A stretch of DNA of 64,000 bases from Oscillospiraceae bacterium (GTDB taxonomy: Bacteria > Bacillota > Clostridia > Oscillospirales > Ruminococcaceae): positions 1 through 64,000 of the forward strand of contig JAJQHD010000038.1 of assembly GCA_021199855.1 (NCBI GenBank), written 5' to 3'. The notes under the pieces were generated by a model that was not told the DNA's origin, did no database searches, and was given only the letters and a program-made list of their open reading frames with translations. Positions 58,922 through 64,000 of the stretch are shown here, in pieces. The stretch's first letter is position 1. Every line of letters starts with the position of its first letter. The position numbers and the translations under genes are program-made.

Positions 58922-61723
58922 ATGGACTATAACAAGACCTTGAATCTTCCTGAGACTGACTATCCTATGAGAGGCAATTTGGCTACCAAGGAGCCGCCGA
59001 TGGTCGAGAATTGGGACAAAGAAGGCTTATACAAGAAGATACTCAAAAAGAACGAAGGACGTCCTTCGTACATTCTGCACGATGGACCTCCGTATGCAAA
59101 CGGCGATATCCATCTGGGAACCGCACTTAATAAGGTCCTCAAAGATATAATCGTCAAGCAGAAGAACATGAGTGGCTATTGTGCCAACTATGTTCCTGGA
59201 TGGGATACCCACGGTCTACCGATTGAGCTTAAAGCTATGAAGAAGATTGGCGTTGAAAATGGCGCTATTCCTCCTCTGGAATTAAGAAAGCATTGCCGTG
59301 AGTTCGCCATGACCTATGTCGACACCCAGAGAGATCAGTTCAAGAGACTTGGCGTTTTAGGCGATTTCGACGACCCGTATCTGACGTTGAAGCCTGAATT
59401 TGAGGCAAGACAGGTTGAAGTCTTCGGTGAGATGGCAAAGAAGGGCTATATCTACAAGGGCTTGAAGCCTGTTTATTGGTGCCCAGAGTGTCAGACAGCA
59501 CTTGCGGAGGCTGAAATCGAGTATCAGGACGACCCATGCCTTTCTATCTATGTAAAATTCAAAGTTGTAGATGATAAGGGACTCTTCACGTCTCTTGGGC
59601 TGAGTCTTGATAATACCTATTTCGTAATCTGGACAACTACAACATGGACTCTTCCGGGCAACCTTGCTATCTGCCTGGGTCCTGAGTATGAATATACTAT
59701 CGTTCAGGCAAATGGTGAGAACTATGTAATGGCTCGTGAGCTTATCGAGCCTACACTTGCGGCGGCAGGTATTACTGAATATGCAACTATCGGTTCGTTT
59801 ACCGGTAAGGAACTTGAATATTGCACCGCTCAGCATCCGTTTATGGACAGGTTGTCGCTCGTTATTGTAGGCGACCATGTAACACTTGACAGCGGTACCG
59901 GTTGCGTTCATACAGCTCCTGGCTACGGCGTTGATGACTTCGAGATTGCAAAGAAGTATGATGAGGTTGGAATAATCGTTGCTGTTGACGGCAAGGGCGT
60001 TCTCACTGAAGAAGCAGGACAGTTTGCAGGACTTACTACCGACGAAGCAAATAAAGTAATTTCAAAGCACCTTATTGAAACGGGAGCAATGTTTGCTTCA
60101 AGCAAGATTGTCCACCAGTATCCTCACTGCTGGAGATGCAAGTCTCCGATTCTCTTCAGAGCTACTGAGCAGTGGTTCTGCTCGGTTGAAGACTACAAGG
60201 AAGAGACAGTAAAGGCTATCGAGGATGTTCAGTGGATTCCTGCGTGGGGTGAGGACAGAATCAAGGGAATGGTTCTGGATCGTTCCGACTGGTGTATTTC
60301 CCGTCAGCGCACATGGGGTGTTCCGATTCCGATTGTATACTGCAAGGATTGCGGCAAACCGATTATCAACGACGAAACTATAAAGGCTATTTCCGACCTG
60401 TTCAGGCGCGAAGGCTCTGACGGTTGGTATAAGCATGAGGCAAGCGAGTTTATCCCTGAAACTGTCAAATGCGAGTGCGGATGCGGTGAATTTACCAAAG
60501 AAACTGACATCATGGACGTATGGTTTGACTCAGGCGTAACACATACCGCAGTACTTGATCAGAGAGAAGGACTTTCTTCTCCTGCTGATTTGTATCTTGA
60601 GGGTGCAGACCAGTACAGAGGCTGGTTCCAGTCTTCGCTTCTTACATCCGTTGTTGTGAACGGCAAGGCTCCTTATAAGGCTGTCTGCACGCACGGTTGG
60701 GTTGTTGACGGCGAAGGCAAGGCAATGCACAAGTCTCTCGGTAATGGCATTGAGCCTCAGGAGATTTACAATAAGAATGGTGCCGATATTCTCAGACTCT
60801 GGGCGGCTTCAAGCGACTATCATGCAGATATAAGAATCTCTAAAGAAATCTTGGGTCAGCTTTCTGATTCCTATAAGAAGATAAGAAATACTGCAAGATT
60901 TATCTTGGGTAATCTCTCCAATCAGGGTGGATTTGACTATGATACTCAGGCAGTGCCACTTTCTGATCTTGAAGAGATTGACAAGTGGGCTGTAATGAAG
61001 CTTGACAACCTCATCACCAAGGTTGATGAAGCATACAATGCTTTCGATTTCCATATCGTTGTTCACTCTATCCACAACTTCTGTGTTGTAGATATGAGTA
61101 ACTTCTACCTCGATATCATCAAGGACAGGCTATATTGTGAAGCAGTTGATTCTAAGGCAAGACGTTCTGCTCAGACTGCAATGTACATGATTCTCTCTGC
61201 TTTGGCACGCCTTATAGCTCCGATTCTTTCGTTCACTGCGGATGAAATCTGGTCTTACATGAAGCACTCTTCGTCTGAGAATCCCGAGAGTGTATTCCTT
61301 GACGATATGCCTAAGGTGTCAGGACTTACATTTGATGAAGAGTTCACTTCCAAGTGGGAGTATATCTATAATCTCAGAGTAGATGCCAAGAAGGCTCTTG
61401 AACTGAAGAGAGCTGAGAAGGTAATCGGTTCTTCACTTGAAGCAAGCGTCACAATAAGGGCAGGCGACAGCTATGACATGCTGATGGCTGTCAAGGAGCT
61501 TCTTCCTACTGTTCTTATCGTTTCAAAGGTCGAAGTTGAAAAGGATGGTACTCCCGAATTCATCGGAGAGACAACCGGTCTTGGCTTCACTGTCAGGAAG
61601 GCTGAGGGCGAGAAGTGTGAGCGTTGCTGGATTTATTCCGACGAAGTTGGTTGCTCGCATGAGCACCCCACGCTCTGCAAGCGCTGTGCTGAAACTGTTT
61701 CTCAGATGTCAATTGACGCATAA
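58922..61723 (+). CDS. ileS: Isoleucyl-tRNA synthetase
   Basis: Charges tRNA-Ile. The 933-residue class I synthetase has the HIGH motif in PYANGDIHLGTALNKVLKD near residue 58, the editing domain (WTTTTWTLPGN), and KMSKS as AMHKSLGNG near 605. A C-terminal zinc-binding end carries CERCWIYSDEVG and LCKRC. This is the bacterial (type 1) form. It is 22 bases after divIVA, without a T-box, so it is read from the sepF promoter or nearby. Confidence 0.97.
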   Translation: MDYNKTLNLPETDYPMRGNLATKEPPMVENWDKEGLYKKILKKNEGRPSYILHDGPPYANGDIHLGTALNKVLKDIIVKQKNMSGYCANYVPGWDTHGLPIELKAMKKIGVENGAIPPLELRKHCREFAMTYVDTQRDQFKRLGVLGDFDDPYLTLKPEFEARQVEVFGEMAKKGYIYKGLKPVYWCPECQTALAEAEIEYQDDPCLSIYVKFKVVDDKGLFTSLGLSLDNTYFVIWTTTTWTLPGNLAICLGPEYEYTIVQANGENYVMARELIEPTLAAAGITEYATIGSFTGKELEYCTAQHPFMDRLSLVIVGDHVTLDSGTGCVHTAPGYGVDDFEIAKKYDEVGIIVAVDGKGVLTEEAGQFAGLTTDEANKVISKHLIETGAMFASSKIVHQYPHCWRCKSPILFRATEQWFCSVEDYKEETVKAIEDVQWIPAWGEDRIKGMVLDRSDWCISRQRTWGVPIPIVYCKDCGKPIINDETIKAISDLFRREGSDGWYKHEASEFIPETVKCECGCGEFTKETDIMDVWFDSGVTHTAVLDQREGLSSPADLYLEGADQYRGWFQSSLLTSVVVNGKAPYKAVCTHGWVVDGEGKAMHKSLGNGIEPQEIYNKNGADILRLWAASSDYHADIRISKEILGQLSDSYKKIRNTARFILGNLSNQGGFDYDTQAVPLSDLEEIDKWAVMKLDNLITKVDEAYNAFDFHIVVHSIHNFCVVDMSNFYLDIIKDRLYCEAVDSKARRSAQTAMYMILSALARLIAPILSFTADEIWSYMKHSSSENPESVFLDDMPKVSGLTFDEEFTSKWEYIYNLRVDAKKALELKRAEKVIGSSLEASVTIRAGDSYDMLMAVKELLPTVLIVSKVEVEKDGTPEFIGETTGLGFTVRKAEGEKCERCWIYSDEVGCSHEHPTLCKRCAETVSQMSIDA

Positions 61724-61738
61724 TTGAAATAACTTGCT

Positions 61739-61764
61739 CGGCTGCTGCCTGATAGCGGCAGCCG
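61739..61764 (+). terminator. Hairpin between ileS and lspA
   Basis: CGGCTGC (61739-61745) and GCAGCCG (61758-61764) form a 7-bp stem. There is no T run, so termination would be weak. Confidence 0.4.
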
Positions 61765-61790
61765 GTCATTGTAGTTAAGGACGTGTTTGT

Positions 61791-62369
61791 TTGCTGGTTC
61801 TTTCTTTAGTCTTAGCTGGACTGATCGTGGTTCTCGATCAGCTTCTGAAGCTTTATATATCGAGCAATTTTGAGCTGTGTACGTCTGTTATCCACAGATA
61901 TTGGACATTCTCAATCGGAAGTTTCGACGTATTCAGCATTACTCACATCCGTAACGACGGAGCCGGTTGGAGTATTCTCGGCGGTCAGACAATCTTTCTG
62001 ATTGCGTTTACTTCGATTGTCTTGATAGCCATACTTGTATATATGATTGTCAAGCGAAAGAAAATCGGCACTCTTGAATATCTGGCGCTATCACTTGTCA
62101 TCGGTGGTGGAGTAGGAAACCTCGTTGACAGATTCAGAATGTTAATAGACCCTGATTTTACAGGTGTTGTCGATTATATCGCTGTAGATTTTATCGATTT
62201 TCCGGTTTTCAACTTTGCAGATATGTGCGTTGTTGTTGGCGGAATCGGTCTTTGCTTGATTTATATCTGGCAGGAATCAAAGGACTCAAAAGCAAAGAAG
62301 CTTGCGAAGGCTGAAGAAGCTAAAGAAAACTGCGAAAGCGAAGATAAAGCGCAAGGTGAAGACCAGTGA
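61791..62369 (+). CDS. lspA: Lipoprotein signal peptidase (signal peptidase II)
   Basis: This membrane aspartic protease cuts lipoprotein signal peptides, such as those of the GH30 enzymes here. The 192-residue product has four transmembrane helices, with catalytic Asp in GNLVDRFR near residue 107 and NFADMCVV near 141. The N-terminal VVLDQLLKLYI motif is present. A charged tail (about 165-192) is longer than usual. The start is probably TTG at 61791, ten bases after AAGGA. Confidence 0.92.
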   Translation: MLVLSLVLAGLIVVLDQLLKLYISSNFELCTSVIHRYWTFSIGSFDVFSITHIRNDGAGWSILGGQTIFLIAFTSIVLIAILVYMIVKRKKIGTLEYLALSLVIGGGVGNLVDRFRMLIDPDFTGVVDYIAVDFIDFPVFNFADMCVVVGGIGLCLIYIWQESKDSKAKKLAKAEEAKENCESEDKAQGEDQ

Positions 62370-63301
62370 CCCGATACGATTTGGTAGGGGATGTTGAATG
62401 TGAAGGCAAAAGGCTTGACAGCTGGCTGGCGTTGCAGGATGAGGTCGATATAACACGTTCCTTTGCGGCAAAGCTGATTGAAGACGGCAATGTCCTTGTC
62501 AACGGAAAAGTCGCTTCCAAAAGCACAAAGCTGAATACTGGCGATGAAATTGCTCTGACGATGCCCGACCCAATCGGGTTGTCAGTTGAGCCAGAGAACA
62601 TTCCTCTTGACATCGTATATGAGGACAGCGACCTACTGGTTGTGAATAAGCCTAAAGGCATGGTTGTTCATCCTGCGGCTGGTAACTATCAGGGAACTCT
62701 CGTTAATGCACTTCTTTGGCATTGCCAGGGCGAGCTTTCTGGAATAAACGGAGTTATCCGTCCCGGGATTGTTCACAGAATCGACAAGAACACAAGCGGA
62801 CTCCTGATTGTAGCCAAGACTGATAAAGCGCATCTTGGGCTTGCTGAACATATAAAGGCACATAGCTTTACACGTGAGTATGAGGCAATCTGTACCGGCG
62901 GAAGATTCAAAGAACCTACAGGAACTATAAACGCTCCAATCGGTAGAGATAAGAATAATCGCAAGCGCATGTGCGTGACAGAACAAAATTCGAGACCTGC
63001 CATAACCCACTACACAGTTTTAGATGAACTGCATGAGCACTCGCTTGGGATATGCTCCTATGTGAACTTTAGATTGGAAACCGGAAGGACGCACCAGATA
63101 AGAGTACATTCTGCGTACATCGGTCATCCGATTTTGGGCGACGATGTTTATGGCAAGCCATATAAAGGCTGTGAAGGTCAATGCCTTCACGCAAGAAAGA
63201 TAGGATTTATTCATCCTGTCACTGGGGAATATCTTGAATTTATAAGTGAGCTTCCGGAATACTTTTCCAAGCTCCTCGAGAAGATGAGAGAAAACGTATG
63301 A
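62366..63301 (+). CDS. RluD-family pseudouridine synthase
   Basis: Makes pseudouridine in 23S rRNA, probably. The 311-residue product has an N-terminal S4 domain (RLDSWLALQDEVDITRSFAAKLIEDGNVLVNGK) and the catalytic Asp in GIVHRIDKNTSGLLIVAKT near residue 137. The second motif is near LETGRTHQIRVH. The GTG start overlaps the lspA stop (GTGA), the typical lspA-rluD pair. Confidence 0.95.
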   Translation: MTRYDLVGDVECEGKRLDSWLALQDEVDITRSFAAKLIEDGNVLVNGKVASKSTKLNTGDEIALTMPDPIGLSVEPENIPLDIVYEDSDLLVVNKPKGMVVHPAAGNYQGTLVNALLWHCQGELSGINGVIRPGIVHRIDKNTSGLLIVAKTDKAHLGLAEHIKAHSFTREYEAICTGGRFKEPTGTINAPIGRDKNNRKRMCVTEQNSRPAITHYTVLDELHEHSLGICSYVNFRLETGRTHQIRVHSAYIGHPILGDDVYGKPYKGCEGQCLHARKIGFIHPVTGEYLEFISELPEYFSKLLEKMRENV

Positions 63302-64000
63302 TTAAACTTGACAACTCGATTTTTGTTACAGATATGGATGGAACACTTCTGGCGCCTGACAAGTTGGTTTCGGAAGGCAATCTTAAAGCTATTTCTGAAT
63401 ATAGAAAATCCGGAGGACTTTTCGGAATCGCAACCGGAAGACCGATTCACACGATGAGAAAATATCTCAGCATATTGGATATTGACTTACCGCTGATTCT
63501 CTACAATGGATGCATCATTTACGGCCATCACGCTGACAAGATTCTCTCAGCGACATATCTCCCGGATTGCGCAAGAGATATTCTTAAAGAAATTTTTTCT
63601 ACTTTTCCCGGAATCGCTCCTGAGATTTTTACTTTTGAAGGGCAATATTACCTTAACCTCAATGATGCTGAAAAGTGGCATCATGAGATACTTCAGGTCA
63701 GCTATATAAAGAAGACTTCCGGCGATGAAGTTACAGAACCGTGGTGCAAACTTCTTTTTGCAGACAGCGTAGAGGTCATCGATAAGCTTATGAAGTACGT
63801 CAAGAAGTTTGAGGGTATGGGAGTAAGATTCGTAAGAAGCTGTCCTTACTTTCTGGAGCTACTCCCCGAGAATGTTTCAAAAGGAAGTGCTCTGAAGGAA
63901 TTGTGTCAAGTTACAAAGCTTGACAACAAATTTGTTATCTCCGCTGGAGATTATGACAACGATATTGAGATGCTCAAAGCATCCGATATAAGCTTTTGCC
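63298..64000 (+). CDS. HAD-family (Cof-type) phosphatase, cut by window end
   Basis: The visible 234 residues start with the HAD nucleophile motif FVTDMDGTLLAPD near residue 9, then FGIATGRP near 43, a cap domain, and the late motif ISAGDYDNDIEML near 220. This is the Cof/YidA group, acting on sugar phosphates or flavin nucleotides. The start overlaps the rluD stop by four bases (ATGA). The gene continues past 64000. Confidence 0.88.
   Translation, partial: MIKLDNSIFVTDMDGTLLAPDKLVSEGNLKAISEYRKSGGLFGIATGRPIHTMRKYLSILDIDLPLILYNGCIIYGHHADKILSATYLPDCARDILKEIFSTFPGIAPEIFTFEGQYYLNLNDAEKWHHEILQVSYIKKTSGDEVTEPWCKLLFADSVEVIDKLMKYVKKFEGMGVRFVRSCPYFLELLPENVSKGSALKELCQVTKLDNKFVISAGDYDNDIEMLKASDISFC

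Overview
The window looks like a chromosomal segment from a spore-forming, low-to-mid GC Firmicute of class Clostridia, most likely a Ruminococcus-like Oscillospiraceae from gut or rumen. The evidence is the sporulation genes spoIIID, spoIIGA, sigE and sigG, the clostridial order sepF-ylmH-divIVA-ileS-lspA-rluD, Gram-positive sigma-A promoters and strong Shine-Dalgarno sites, and Thr-rich linkers on secreted glycoside hydrolases with an NPxTG-type sorting signal. I see no tRNA, rRNA, CRISPR array, insertion sequence or prophage.

Left part (1-18300): spoIIID, then a membrane-anchored GH98 glycosidase. A minus-strand ferrous iron operon follows (two feoA, feoB, a Cys-rich FeoB companion and an HMA protein), facing a DtxR-type regulator whose metal ligands look iron-type; three DtxR-like inverted repeats lie around it. 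Next come an MFS transporter, an alpha/beta hydrolase and a GH130 mannoside phosphorylase. An accessory stretch (11.0-18.3 kb) holds two secreted beta-helix proteins, each followed within 15 bases by a short ORF, plus a Thr-rich lipoprotein and a small Myb/SANT-like protein. The larger beta-helix gene has a roughly 200-nt leader ending in a hairpin that covers its own ribosome binding site.

Middle (18300-41150): housekeeping genes. These are lepB-rbgA-rnhB-yraN-thrC, a DUF1540 protein, a metallophosphoesterase, tig-clpP-clpX-rarA, a two-S1-domain protein, DUF951-prfA-tsaC/sua5-coaE-lytic transglycosylase-M18 aminopeptidase, spoIIGA-sigE-sigG, tyrS, a membrane-anchored hydrolase, and the helicase-loading pair dnaD-dnaI. 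The sigG leader can form a long hairpin whose left arm overlaps a sigma-F-type promoter, so read-through RNA and sigma-F RNA should be translated differently.

Right part (41150-64000): a plant-polysaccharide island with three tandem GH30 lipoproteins (the first with an SH3b domain), galE and a fourth, divergent GH30-like enzyme. Then come a 77-residue NPTTG surface miniprotein, a ylbF-like gene with a Cys-rich tail, mutS (apparently frameshifted near its end), mutL, miaA, a HlyD-like protein, the sepF division cluster, ileS, lspA, rluD and a truncated HAD phosphatase at the edge. Together the enzymes point to xylan and mannan use: surface GH30 and GH98 enzymes outside the cell, GH130 phosphorolysis inside.
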